In this document: one piece after another, positions 17,363 through 25,827 of the stretch | Layout: every line of letters starts with the position of its first letter | How positions within the stretch are numbered: position 1 is the stretch's first letter | Assembly: GCF_014635065.1 (NCBI RefSeq) | Contig: NZ_BMCG01000002.1 | Coordinates: 124,001 to 188,000, forward strand | Reading direction: 5' to 3' | Length of the DNA: 64,000 nt | Origin: Oxalicibacterium flavum | GTDB lineage: Bacteria; Pseudomonadota; Gammaproteobacteria; Burkholderiales; Burkholderiaceae_D | Notes under the pieces: generated by a model | What the model saw: the letters and a program-made list of their open reading frames with translations, nothing else | Database searches by the model: none | What the model was told of the DNA's origin: nothing | Position numbers and translations under genes: made by a program

Positions 17363-19780
17363 TTGCGTTTTTTTTCGACCATCTCTTCCGCCATCGTTGC
17401 ATGGTCGGAACGTCCGACCGACATCAAGCTTCGCCAGGCGGCCATCGCCGCCGCCATCGGATTCGCCTCGCTGCTGCTCCTGCTGGCAATCTGGGTGTTC
17501 GCCTTCATCCTGCCCAACTTGCCGTCCATCGATGCGCTGACCGATTACCGGCCGAAGATTCCGCTGCGCGTCTATACCGCCGACAACGTGCTGATCGGCG
17601 AATACGGTGAGGAACGGCGCGACTTCGTGCCGATCGCGCAGGTGCCGGACAGCCTCAAGAACGCCATCATCGCGATCGAGGACAACAACTTCTACGAACA
17701 CGGCGGCGTCGATTTCCTCGGCATCGTGCGGGCCGGGCTCGCCAATCTGGTGCGCAGCAAGTCGCAGGGGGCCTCGACTATCACCATGCAGGTGGCGCGC
17801 ACCTTCCTGTTGACGCGGAAGAAAACCTACAGCCGCAAGCTGCAGGAAGTGCTGCTGGCCATGCGTATCGAACGCAACCTGAGCAAGGACCAGATTCTCG
17901 AGCTCTACATGAACCAGATCTATCTGGGGCAGCGCGCCTACGGCTTCGGCAGCGCGGCGCGCATCTATTACGGCAAGCCGATCGGACAGCTGACGATCGC
18001 CGAATCGGCGATGCTGGCCGGCCTGCCCAAGGCACCGGCCAGCGCCAATCCGGTGGTCAACCCCAAGCGCGCCACCGAACGCCAGCAATACATCCTCAAG
18101 CGCATGCACGAGCTCGGCTTCATCACCCAGGCCGAATACGACCAGGCGCGCGCCGAGGAACCGAGCGTGCACAAGGATGGCGGACAGTACCGCACGCACG
18201 CAGAGTACGCGGCCGAATCGGTGCGCCGCTTCATGTATGCGCAATATGGCGACGACATCTACACCAGCGGCTTCACCGTCTATACGACGCTGGTCAAGGC
18301 CGACCAGGACGCCGCCTATGCGGCGGTGCGGCGCGGCGTGCTCGATTACGACCGCCGCCACGGCTATCGCGGACCGGAAGGCCACGTCGAACTGCCAGCC
18401 GATGCAGAAGACCGCCAGGATGCGATCGAGGATGCGCTGGTCAAGCATCCGGACAGCGACGACCTGAAGGCGGCGGTGGTGCTGGAAGCATCGCCCAAGC
18501 GCGTGCAGGCGGTGCTGCTGTCGGGCGAAACGGTGGAAGTCGCGGGCGAAGGCCTGCGCTTTGCGGCGTCCGGCCTCGCGGCCAAGGCGGCCGAAGCGAA
18601 GAAGATCAAGCCGGGTTCCATCGTGCGCGTCGTCAAGCTCAAGGACAAATGGTCGCTCGTGCAGCTGCCGGAAGTGGCGGCCGCCTTCGTCGCGCTCAAC
18701 GGCAGCGACGGCTCGATCCGCGCCATGGTCGGCGGCTTCGACTTTGCGCTGAACCAGTTCGACCACGTCACGCAGGCGTGGCGCCAGCCGGGGTCGACCA
18801 TCAAGCCCTTCATCTATTCGGCTGCGCTGGAAAAGGGCTTCTCGCCGAGCACGCTGATCAATGACGCGCAATTGTCGGACGACGGCGGCCTGCAGCAGGA
18901 CGGCAAGATCTGGAATCCGGGTAACGACAACGGCCAGTACGACGGCCCGATCACCATGCGCAACGGCCTGAAGCGCTCCAAGAACCTGGTTTCGATCCGC
19001 ATCCTGCGCAAGATCACGCCGCCTTACGCGATCGACCATCTCGCGCATTTCGGCTTCGATCCGGCGCGTCAGCCATCCAACCTGACGCTGACGCTGGGCA
19101 CAGGTTCGGTCACGCCGCTGCAGATGGCGGGTGCCTATGCGGTGTTCGCCAACGGCGGCTTCAAGCTGCCGCCGTACCTGATCCAGAAGGTGGTGGACGG
19201 GCAGGGCAAGGTAGTGCTGGAAGCCGATCATCCGCAGGCCGGCGATGAAGTCGCGCGCGCGATCTCGCCGCGCAATGCCTTCGTCACCGATTCGATGATG
19301 CGCGACGTGGTGCGTTCGGGCACCGGCTATCTGGCCGGCCAGCGCCTGGGTCGCGGCGATCTCGCCGGCAAGACCGGTACCACCAACGATTCCATGGATG
19401 GCTGGTTTGCCGGCTACGGGCGCGACATCGTCGGCGTCGCCTGGATGGGCTACGACAAGCCGCGCTCGCTCGGCGGGCGCGAGTTCGGCAGCACGCTGGC
19501 ACTGCCGATCTGGACCGACTACATGCGCGTGGCGCTGCGTGGCAAGCAGGAATTCTCGCCGGTGGTGCCGACTGGTCTGGTGCGCGTGGACGACGACTGG
19601 ATGTACACCGAGTATGTTGACGGCGATGCGGTCAAGTCGCTCGATATCGACGAGGAAAAGAGTTTCTGGGAGCGTTTCTTCACGCCTTCCGACCAGCCGG
19701 TGCCGGTTCCCGGCGAGCCAGTACCCGGCAGTCCGGAAGAGCAGGAGAGAAAACGGCTGGAAGAGCTGTATCGCGGCTAG
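17363..19780 (+). CDS. mrcA: Penicillin-binding protein 1A (transglycosylase/transpeptidase)
   Basis: Bifunctional class A PBP that polymerises and cross-links peptidoglycan from the inner membrane. The 805 aa protein has one N-terminal membrane helix (about 28-50), a GT51 domain with EDNNFYEHGGVDF, GASTITMQVAR and RKLQEVLLAMRIE, and a transpeptidase domain with the catalytic STIK (QPGSTIKPFIY), SKN (KRSKNLVS) and KTGT (AGKTGTTND) motifs. The start is a TTG at 17363 with AGGGG eight bases upstream. The neighbours (fnr and a GGDEF gene) are not the usual pilM or lysA context of betaproteobacterial ponA. A strong terminator follows. Confidence 0.94.
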   Translation: MRFFSTISSAIVAWSERPTDIKLRQAAIAAAIGFASLLLLLAIWVFAFILPNLPSIDALTDYRPKIPLRVYTADNVLIGEYGEERRDFVPIAQVPDSLKNAIIAIEDNNFYEHGGVDFLGIVRAGLANLVRSKSQGASTITMQVARTFLLTRKKTYSRKLQEVLLAMRIERNLSKDQILELYMNQIYLGQRAYGFGSAARIYYGKPIGQLTIAESAMLAGLPKAPASANPVVNPKRATERQQYILKRMHELGFITQAEYDQARAEEPSVHKDGGQYRTHAEYAAESVRRFMYAQYGDDIYTSGFTVYTTLVKADQDAAYAAVRRGVLDYDRRHGYRGPEGHVELPADAEDRQDAIEDALVKHPDSDDLKAAVVLEASPKRVQAVLLSGETVEVAGEGLRFAASGLAAKAAEAKKIKPGSIVRVVKLKDKWSLVQLPEVAAAFVALNGSDGSIRAMVGGFDFALNQFDHVTQAWRQPGSTIKPFIYSAALEKGFSPSTLINDAQLSDDGGLQQDGKIWNPGNDNGQYDGPITMRNGLKRSKNLVSIRILRKITPPYAIDHLAHFGFDPARQPSNLTLTLGTGSVTPLQMAGAYAVFANGGFKLPPYLIQKVVDGQGKVVLEADHPQAGDEVARAISPRNAFVTDSMMRDVVRSGTGYLAGQRLGRGDLAGKTGTTNDSMDGWFAGYGRDIVGVAWMGYDKPRSLGGREFGSTLALPIWTDYMRVALRGKQEFSPVVPTGLVRVDDDWMYTEYVDGDAVKSLDIDEEKSFWERFFTPSDQPVPVPGEPVPGSPEEQERKRLEELYRG

Positions 19781-19800
19781 CAGTCGCGATGAAGCAAGTG

Positions 19801-19825
19801 AAAAAGGCGGAAATCCCGCCTTTTT
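19801..19825. terminator. Bidirectional intrinsic terminator
   Basis: AAAAAGGCGG (19801-19810) and its exact complement CCGCCTTTTT (19816-19825) with a five-base loop, followed by more T. It lies between convergent mrcA (+) and the diguanylate cyclase gene (-) and has a T-run on both strands. Confidence 0.9.
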
Positions 19826-19838
19826 CTTTGTCCGTCGT

Positions 19839-21401
19839 TCAGTTCGAGTTGTGTGCGGTCGCGACGCGGCGGCGACCGGTTTCCTTGGCGCGATACATGG
19901 CGACGTCGGCGCGTTGCAGCAGGATTTCCGCCGTGACCCCCGATTCCGGATAGCTGGCCACGCCGATGCTGGCGGAAATATGCAGTACCAGGTCGTCGAT
20001 TTCGTAGGGCAGCGACAGGCTGTCGACCAGCTTGCCGGCAACGATCGCGCTGTCGTGCATGGTGGCACCGACCATGATGATGGCAAATTCGTCCCCGCCC
20101 AGGCGCGATACCATGTCCGAATGGCGGCTGCCGGCCTTCAGCCGGGAGGCGACGTTGCACAGCAGCTTGTCGCCGACCTCGTGCCCGTGCCGGTCGTTGA
20201 TGGCCTTGAAGCCGTCGAGGTCGATGTAGAGGATGGAAAGGACCGAGCGATTGCGTTCGCACAGCGACAGGTGCTGGTTCAGCATTTCGTCGAACAGCGC
20301 GCGATTGGCAAGGCCGGTCAGGATGTCGTGATTCGCCCGATGCTGGGCGTGATGCAGCATCTCGGAGACCCGCACCAGCGAGGCGCCAACCTCGTCTGCC
20401 TCGCGCAGGTTCAACGGCGGCACCGTCACGATCTCGCCGGAACCGAGCGCCAGCGCCGGCCCGGTCAGGCCGTGAATGGATTCGGCGATGCGACCGCCGA
20501 TCAGCCATGCCGCGCCGAGGCTGCTGCTCAGCAGGGCAATGGTGGCCAGCACCAGCCACATCATGGTGATGCGCAGTTCCTTGTTGATCAGCTCGGTCGG
20601 AATGCCGATCGCAAGCGACCAGTCGGAGACATTGGAATGGCTGACCGCCGTATGTACCTTGGTGCCGTCATAAGTGGTCGAAATGAACAGCGGTTCGCCG
20701 GCCTGCATGTGCTGCAGCAGCGAGGGCGATCCCTTGCGGCCGACGAAACGCTGCATTTCCGCGCTGCGCGCGATGATGGTGCCCGAGCTGTCGAACACCG
20801 CAGCGACCCAGTCCGAAGGCAGGCGCTGCTGCTGTAGCAGCTTCTCGAAGCGTTCCGGATAGATGGCAGCGTGCAGCGTATGGCGTGTGGCTTCGGTTGC
20901 CGGCACCGGCACGCCGATCGTCAGCAGGTGGCGATGCGTGATCGGACTGACGAACAGGTTGGAAACGAAGGGCTTGCCGCTTTCGCGAATGGTGCCGAAA
21001 CCGACCGCCGCCGAATAGTCGGGCAATGCCTCGCGAAAAGGACGGCGTGTATTGAGTATCTGGCGGCCATGAATATCGAGCAGGGCGATATGGGTATTCT
21101 CGCCGCTGTTCTGTATCTTCAGGACGGTTTGTGCCTGCGCATAGAAGCTGCGAAAATTGCCGGCCTGCAGTTGCGACGAAGTCGCCAGCGCCACCAGCGA
21201 CGATTCGATGCTGGCGATGTCGCGGTCGACCACCGACATCATGGTGCGCGCCGTCGTCAGCAGATTGAAGAGCAGGTGTTCGCGGGCGCGCTGGTATTCG
21301 TGCGCGATCAATACCACCGCCATCAGCGAAGCCGGCACCACGCACGCCAGGACCAGCATGACGAGCTTGGAGCGGATGGTGGGGGCGCGCTTTGCCTTCA
21401 T
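19839..21401 (-). CDS. Membrane diguanylate cyclase with periplasmic Cache-type sensor
   Basis: Makes c-di-GMP from two GTP in response to an unknown extracytoplasmic signal. The 520 aa protein has a membrane helix at about 12-30, a periplasmic double-Cache-like domain (about 35-275), a second helix (about 280-300), a HAMP-like linker and a C-terminal GGDEF domain. The active-site motif is GGDEF at 435-439 and the product-inhibition I-site RHSD (RxxD) ends five residues before it, so both activity and feedback inhibition should be intact. The substrate-binding NHDILTGLANRALFDE segment is canonical. It is about 4.5 kb from bcsA, whose PilZ domain needs c-di-GMP, so a functional link is plausible but not shown. 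Confidence 0.9.
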   Translation of the reverse strand: MKAKRAPTIRSKLVMLVLACVVPASLMAVVLIAHEYQRAREHLLFNLLTTARTMMSVVDRDIASIESSLVALATSSQLQAGNFRSFYAQAQTVLKIQNSGENTHIALLDIHGRQILNTRRPFREALPDYSAAVGFGTIRESGKPFVSNLFVSPITHRHLLTIGVPVPATEATRHTLHAAIYPERFEKLLQQQRLPSDWVAAVFDSSGTIIARSAEMQRFVGRKGSPSLLQHMQAGEPLFISTTYDGTKVHTAVSHSNVSDWSLAIGIPTELINKELRITMMWLVLATIALLSSSLGAAWLIGGRIAESIHGLTGPALALGSGEIVTVPPLNLREADEVGASLVRVSEMLHHAQHRANHDILTGLANRALFDEMLNQHLSLCERNRSVLSILYIDLDGFKAINDRHGHEVGDKLLCNVASRLKAGSRHSDMVSRLGGDEFAIIMVGATMHDSAIVAGKLVDSLSLPYEIDDLVLHISASIGVASYPESGVTAEILLQRADVAMYRAKETGRRRVATAHNSN

Positions 21402-21611
21402 TTTCCGTGCAGGGAATGATGGGGAGGAGATTGACCAGCGGCGATTCTAGCGCAGGCGGCTCGCCGGATTGTTGCAAAGCGGAAAACCAAATGTAGATGA
21501 TTGTTAAATGTTGCTTTTAACGTTTTTAACGCTAGCGGATATCGACCGGGCGGCGCGGATACGGCGTTTGCGCGCGATTCGCACCAAACACACTAATGAT
21601 GAGCAGGAAAG
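21402..21611. other. AT-rich intergenic region with repeats
   Basis: Divergent promoter region between the diguanylate cyclase gene and the small gene at 21612. It contains an AT-rich patch at about 21490-21535 with an inverted repeat GTTAAA (21503-21508) / TTTAAC (21516-21521) and a direct repeat TTTTAACG at 21515-21522 and 21524-21531. No clear -35/-10 pair was seen. Confidence 0.4.
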
Positions 21612-21938
21612 ATGAAGACCTGGATTGAGATACACGGCTGTTTCCCCGCACTGCGCACGCTCGACGCGCGGCAGTTTTCCGAAGCCATCGCGCAGCGCCT
21701 GATCGACATTCGCAACCCGGCGACCGGATTGCAGGTTGATCTGTTCGGCAAGGTCGGTCAGGTGGAAATCAACGAGGAACAGGGCAGGGTGCGCGCCGAA
21801 CTCGATATCGACGATGCCTTCTTCAGCCGCCACGGCCTGACGCGCGAACAGATCGATCCATTGCTGGCGGCGCGCGTCTCCAAGCTGCGCCATCCGGCTA
21901 CCGGCGCCATGCATCCGGTATCGGCCAGGCTTTCCTGA
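21612..21938 (+). CDS. Conserved-looking hypothetical protein, 108 aa
   Basis: I do not recognise a family. The product is a small soluble, mildly acidic protein (MKTWIEIHGCFPALRTLDAR...) with no signal peptide, no membrane helix and a single Cys. It has a good ribosome-binding site (AGGA before ATG), normal codon use and strong third-position G/C, so it is very probably real. The end is convergent with the deformylase gene, 12 bases away. The repeated phrases NPATG and HPATG near residues 35 and 95 are a possible internal similarity. Confidence 0.65.
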   Translation: MKTWIEIHGCFPALRTLDARQFSEAIAQRLIDIRNPATGLQVDLFGKVGQVEINEEQGRVRAELDIDDAFFSRHGLTREQIDPLLAARVSKLRHPATGAMHPVSARLS

Positions 21939-21950
21939 AAAGCCTGATAG

Positions 21951-22475
21951 TCAGCGTGTGCGCCGGCCCGGTGCGCGCGCTTTTGCGTGGCCGCTCGCGC
22001 GTTCCTTCTCGAGCCGCGCGCGTTGCGCGGTCGGCAGGTGGTCGGTAAAGACGATGCCCTGCAGATGATCCATCTCGTGCTGGATGCACATCGCTTCCAG
22101 GCCGTCGGCGCGTACCTCGAACAGTTCGCCGCGTTCATCGACAGCCTGCACCTGCACCCATTCCGCGCGCCGCACGCGCACCGACACGCCGGGCACCGAC
22201 AGGCAGCCTTCCTCGTGGCTGGCGCTGCCGCCTGAGCGCACGATCTCGGGATTGATCAATACCAGCAATTGATTTTGTTGATCGGAAACGTCAACCACGA
22301 TCACGCGCTGGTGCACGTCGATCTGCGTGGCGGCGAGGCCGATGCCCTGCGCGGCGTACATGGTCTGCGCCATGTCGGCAATCAGCGTGCGGATGCCGTC
22401 GTCGATGACGGCGACCGGCGCCGCCACCTTGTGCAGGCGCGGATCGGGATAGCGGAGAATCTTGCGGCGCGTCAT
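21951..22475 (-). CDS. def: Peptide deformylase
   Basis: Metalloenzyme that removes the N-formyl group from new proteins. The three family motifs are present: GIGLAATQ (motif 1), EEGCLSVP (motif 2, metal-binding Cys) and QHEMDHLQG (motif 3, HExxH with both His ligands and catalytic Glu). The length of 174 aa and basic C-terminal tail (KARAPGRRTR) are within the family range. It is not next to fmt, the usual partner of the housekeeping copy in betaproteobacteria, so this may be a second deformylase; that is inference. Confidence 0.93.
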   Translation of the reverse strand: MTRRKILRYPDPRLHKVAAPVAVIDDGIRTLIADMAQTMYAAQGIGLAATQIDVHQRVIVVDVSDQQNQLLVLINPEIVRSGGSASHEEGCLSVPGVSVRVRRAEWVQVQAVDERGELFEVRADGLEAMCIQHEMDHLQGIVFTDHLPTAQRARLEKERASGHAKARAPGRRTR

Positions 22476-22536
22476 GGCAGGGCGATGCGTTCAAAAGTCG
22501 GCAAGCATACCGTGTTCACGGCGCTGGCGGCATGTT

Positions 22537-22992
22537 TCAATGGCAGCCGCCCGCGTGCGTGCCGAGGTTGCGCGGTTCCGCGGCCTCTGCATTCTCGAGT
22601 TCGTGCAGGATGCCGCAGGCATCCGTGCTCTGCACGGCCTGGCAGCGGCTGCGCAACTCCTGCAGCTGCGCCTGCAATCCCTGCAGTTCCGCAATCCGGT
22701 GCGCGACGTGTTCGATGTGATGATCGAGCACCTTGTTGACGCCGCCGCAATCGGCCTCGGGCCGGTCGCGCAGGGCAAGCAGGGTGCGGATCTCGTCGAG
22801 CGTCATGTCGAGCGAGCGGCAGTGGCGGATGAACTGCAGGCGCTTGACGTGCAGCTCGCCGTACAGCCGGTAGTTGGCGGCCGAACGTGCCGGCGGCGGC
22901 AACAGATCCTGCTGCTCGTAATAGCGGATGGTTTCCACGGTGGAGCCGGTCTGGGCCGCCAGCTCGCCGATCTTCAAGGCCTGGGACGTCAT
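22537..22992 (-). CDS. cadR: MerR-family Cd/Pb-responsive regulator (CadR/PbrR type)
   Basis: Metal-sensing activator/repressor that untwists promoters with a long spacer. The 151 aa protein has the MerR helix-turn-helix (MTSQALKIGELAAQTGSTVETIRYYEQQDLL region), a long dimerisation helix, and cysteines placed as in CadR/PbrR: ADCGGVN at the start of the helix, RSRC at its end and STDACGIL in the metal loop. A C-terminal GGCH adds another potential ligand. The ATG at 22992 has AAGG seven bases upstream; an upstream ATG at 23082 would run through the operator. Divergent from cadA, with the shared operator at 23028-23058. Confidence 0.9.
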   Translation of the reverse strand: MTSQALKIGELAAQTGSTVETIRYYEQQDLLPPPARSAANYRLYGELHVKRLQFIRHCRSLDMTLDEIRTLLALRDRPEADCGGVNKVLDHHIEHVAHRIAELQGLQAQLQELRSRCQAVQSTDACGILHELENAEAAEPRNLGTHAGGCH

Positions 22993-23027
22993 GAGATGCC
23001 TTTCGACAATATTTCCAAAAAAGATGC

Positions 23028-23058
23028 TTGACCCTAAAGTGGCTACAGGGTCTTTAAT
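23028..23058 (+). promoter_or_regulatory. MerR-type promoter/operator of cadA
   Basis: TTGACC at 23028-23033 and TTTAAT at 23053-23058 are separated by 19 bases, the overlong spacer typical of MerR-regulated promoters. The spacer holds the dyad ACCCT...AGGGT (23031-23035 and 23047-23051), as in CadR/PbrR operators. Expected to drive cadA and probably czcICBA. Confidence 0.85.
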
Positions 23059-23093
23059 TGCAAGGGTATATTGAATCCGCAAGGAGAGGGGCC

Positions 23094-25337
23094 ATGAGCT
23101 GTTGCGACCACGATCATTCCTGCTGCGCCGGCAACGCTGCCGCTGCTACCGGTGCGTCTGCTGCCGCCGTGCAGCCGACGGTGCCCGGCGCCGCGCAGGC
23201 GGTGCTGCTGATCCGCAAGATGGATTGCCCGACCGAGGAAAAGCTGATCCGCGACCGCTTCCAGAAAATGGACGGCATCGTCGGCATGCAGTTCAACCTG
23301 ATGGCGCGCGAACTGACCGTGCAGCACACGCTGCCGTCCATCGCCGGCATCGTGCAGGCGCTGAAGAAGATCGATCTGGAACCGCTGGTCAAGTTCGATT
23401 CGCTGGATGCGGAAGCCGACGCGCACGGCGACATCGGCGCCGACCTGCACATCGCACCGCACAAGCGCTGGCTGATGGCGGTCTCGGGCGTGGCCGCCAT
23501 CGGCTCCGAGATTCTTGCGTGGGCCACCGGCAGCGACAGTTCGCCGCTGGTGATCGCGCTCGCATTGCTGGCGATTGCGACCGGCGGCCTCGATACGCTG
23601 AAGAAGGGCTGGATCGCGCTGCGCCACCTGTCGCTGAACATGAACTTCCTGATGTCGCTGGCGGTGATCGGCGCGATCGCGATCGGCCAGTGGCCGGAAG
23701 CGGCAGTCGTGATCTTCCTGTTCGCGCTGGCCGAGATGATCGAGGCCATGTCGCTCGACCGCGCGCGCAACGCGATCCAGAGCCTGATGGCGCTGACGCC
23801 CGACATGGCGACCGTGCGCGATGCCGACGGTGCATGGCAACCGCTGCCGGCGGCCGAGGTGCCGCAGGGCGCGATCGTGCGCATCCGTCCCGGCGAACGG
23901 CTGCCGCTGGACGGCGTCATCACGCAGGGCAGCAGCACCATCAACCAGGCGCCGGTCACCGGTGAGAGCATCCCGGTCGAACGCAGCGTCGGCGACCAGG
24001 TGTTCGCCGGCACCATCAACGAGCACGGCGGTTTCGAATACCGCGTGACGGCGGTGCAGGCCGAATCGACGCTCGCACGCATCATCCGCAGCGTGCAGCA
24101 GGTGCAGGGCGAGCGCGCGCCGACGCAGCGCTTCGTCGATGCCTTCGCGCGCTATTACATCCCGGTCGTGGTGCTGCTGGCGCTGCTGGTGGCGGTGCTG
24201 CCGCCGCTGCTGTTCGGTCAGCCGTTCCAGCCGTGGCTGTACAAGGCGCTGGTGCTTCTGGTGATCGCCTGTCCGTGCGCGCTCGTGATCTCGACGCCGG
24301 TCACCATCGTCAGCGGACTGGCTGCTGCCGCGCGGCACGGCATCCTGATCAAGGGCGGCGTCTATCTGGAGATGGGACGCAAGCTCAAGGCCATCGCGCT
24401 CGACAAGACCGGCACCATCACGCTCGGCAAGCCCAAAGTGGCCGAGGTGCTGGCGCTCGACGGCGAGCGAGACCAATTGCTGGCAATCGCCGCCAGCCTC
24501 GGCCATCTGTCAGACCATCCGGTGTCGGGCGCAGTGTTCGCGGCATGGCGTGCGGAGACGCAGAACGAGCAGGATGCGCTCCATGCCGTGACGGATTTTG
24601 CGGCGCTGCCGGGTCGCGGCGTGCGTGGCACGGTACAGGGCCGCAGCTGGCATCTCGGCAATCATCGCCTGATCCATGAGATGGGCATCTGCAGCGCCGA
24701 ACTCGAAGCACTGCTCGACAGCCACGAGCGAAAAGGACGGACCGCCGTGGTGCTGGCCGACGACAGCGGCCCGCGGCTGGTGGCGACCGTGGCCGACAGC
24801 GTGCGTGAAGGCGGCCGCGAAGCGGTAGCACGGCTGCAGAAACTCGGTGTGCACGTGGTCATGCTGAGCGGCGACAACGCGCACACCGCGCAGGCGATTG
24901 CCGGAGAGGTCGGCATCGCGGATGCGCGCGGCGACCTGCTGCCGGACGACAAGCTGGCCGCGATCACCGAACTCGGCGCACGGCACGGCCGCATCGGCAT
25001 GGTCGGCGACGGCATCAATGACGCGCCGGCGCTGGCCAAGGCCGACATCGGTTTCGCGATGGGCGCGGCCGGCACCGACACCGCGCTGGAAACCGCCGAC
25101 GTCGCGCTGATGGACGACCGCCTCGGCAAGCTGGCAGACTTCATCGGCCTGAGCCGCGTCACGCATCGCGTGCTGGTGCAGAATATCGCGATCGCGCTCG
25201 GCATCAAGGCGGTGTTCCTCGCCATGGCGCTGGCCGGACAGGCCACGCTGTGGATGGCAGTGTTCGCCGACATGGGCGCTAGCCTGATCGTGGTGGCCAA
25301 CGGCCTGCGGCTGCTGCGTGCGCCGCGCGTGCTATGA
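23094..25337 (+). CDS. cadA: P1B-type Zn/Cd/Pb-exporting ATPase
   Basis: Inner-membrane ATPase that pumps Zn2+, Cd2+ or Pb2+ from the cytoplasm. The 747 aa protein has a Cys/His-rich start (MSCCDHDHSCC), one HMA-like domain whose usual CxxC is replaced by MDCPTEE, eight predicted membrane helices with the CPC metal site (VIACPCALV), and the P-type motifs TGES, DKTGT (phosphorylated Asp), SDHP and GDGINDAP. The ATG at 23094 has AAGGAGAGGGG upstream. It is divergent from cadR and probably begins the cadA-czcICBA transcript, as czcI starts 30 bases after its stop. Confidence 0.94.
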   Translation: MSCCDHDHSCCAGNAAAATGASAAAVQPTVPGAAQAVLLIRKMDCPTEEKLIRDRFQKMDGIVGMQFNLMARELTVQHTLPSIAGIVQALKKIDLEPLVKFDSLDAEADAHGDIGADLHIAPHKRWLMAVSGVAAIGSEILAWATGSDSSPLVIALALLAIATGGLDTLKKGWIALRHLSLNMNFLMSLAVIGAIAIGQWPEAAVVIFLFALAEMIEAMSLDRARNAIQSLMALTPDMATVRDADGAWQPLPAAEVPQGAIVRIRPGERLPLDGVITQGSSTINQAPVTGESIPVERSVGDQVFAGTINEHGGFEYRVTAVQAESTLARIIRSVQQVQGERAPTQRFVDAFARYYIPVVVLLALLVAVLPPLLFGQPFQPWLYKALVLLVIACPCALVISTPVTIVSGLAAAARHGILIKGGVYLEMGRKLKAIALDKTGTITLGKPKVAEVLALDGERDQLLAIAASLGHLSDHPVSGAVFAAWRAETQNEQDALHAVTDFAALPGRGVRGTVQGRSWHLGNHRLIHEMGICSAELEALLDSHERKGRTAVVLADDSGPRLVATVADSVREGGREAVARLQKLGVHVVMLSGDNAHTAQAIAGEVGIADARGDLLPDDKLAAITELGARHGRIGMVGDGINDAPALAKADIGFAMGAAGTDTALETADVALMDDRLGKLADFIGLSRVTHRVLVQNIAIALGIKAVFLAMALAGQATLWMAVFADMGASLIVVANGLRLLRAPRVL

Positions 25338-25367
25338 TCCGCTCCGCCTGATTGCCCGCCATTGCGC

Positions 25368-25730
25368 ATGAAAACCTGCATGAAGCGTATCCTGCTCATC
25401 CTCCTGATCGCGATCCTGCCGTACCAGTTCAGCTGGGCGGCGGCGGCCGTCTATTGCGAGCATGGCGGGGCGGCGTCGGCCAATCATTTCGGCCATCACG
25501 CGCACAAGGTCGATGCCGACTACCATGCCAAGCACGGCGATGCCGAGCTGGCCAAGGTGCACGGCGACTGCGGCTACTGCCATGCGGCCGCGTCGCAGGC
25601 ATTCTTCACGGCGCCGGTGCTGCCGGCCGTGGTGCCGCCGCCGCGCGTCTATCTCGATGCGCCGCCCGCGCGCTTCACCTCTCACGTTCCCGAGGGCCCC
25701 AGACGGCCCGATCGTCTGCCCGCCGCCTGA
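25368..25730 (+). CDS. czcI: CzcI-like small periplasmic metal-resistance protein
   Basis: Small exported protein with the CzcI pattern: a signal peptide with ILPYQFSWAAAA, then a His/Cys-rich segment (YCEHGG, HFGHHAHKVDADYHAKHGD, DCGYCHAA) and a Pro-rich tail, 120 aa. CzcI is found next to czcCBA in other betaproteobacteria and is thought to act in regulation or metal binding; the exact role is unclear. Start is uncertain: ATG at 25368 or 25380, neither with a clear ribosome-binding site. Lies between cadA and czcC on the same strand. Confidence 0.75.
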   Translation: MKTCMKRILLILLIAILPYQFSWAAAAVYCEHGGAASANHFGHHAHKVDADYHAKHGDAELAKVHGDCGYCHAAASQAFFTAPVLPAVVPPPRVYLDAPPARFTSHVPEGPRRPDRLPAA

Positions 25731-25764
25731 CGCGGCGGGACCGGCCAGCTTTTCCATCATCAAC

Positions 25765-25780
25765 ACCGGCATGCGCCGGT
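25765..25780 (+). other. Small perfect hairpin between czcI and czcC
   Basis: ACCGGC (25765-25770) and GCCGGT (25775-25780) around ATGC. No T-run follows, so it may shape mRNA stability or partial termination rather than end transcription. Confidence 0.35.
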
Positions 25781-25827
25781 ACTGATCGCCGTCCCGTCGA
25801 ATTCCATCCGTTTTTCAGGAGAATTCG

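Noticed and set aside
17297..20086. Long minus-strand open frame opposite mrcA
   Set aside because: Shadow of PBP1A, which has all catalytic motifs on the plus strand; composition is antisense-like.
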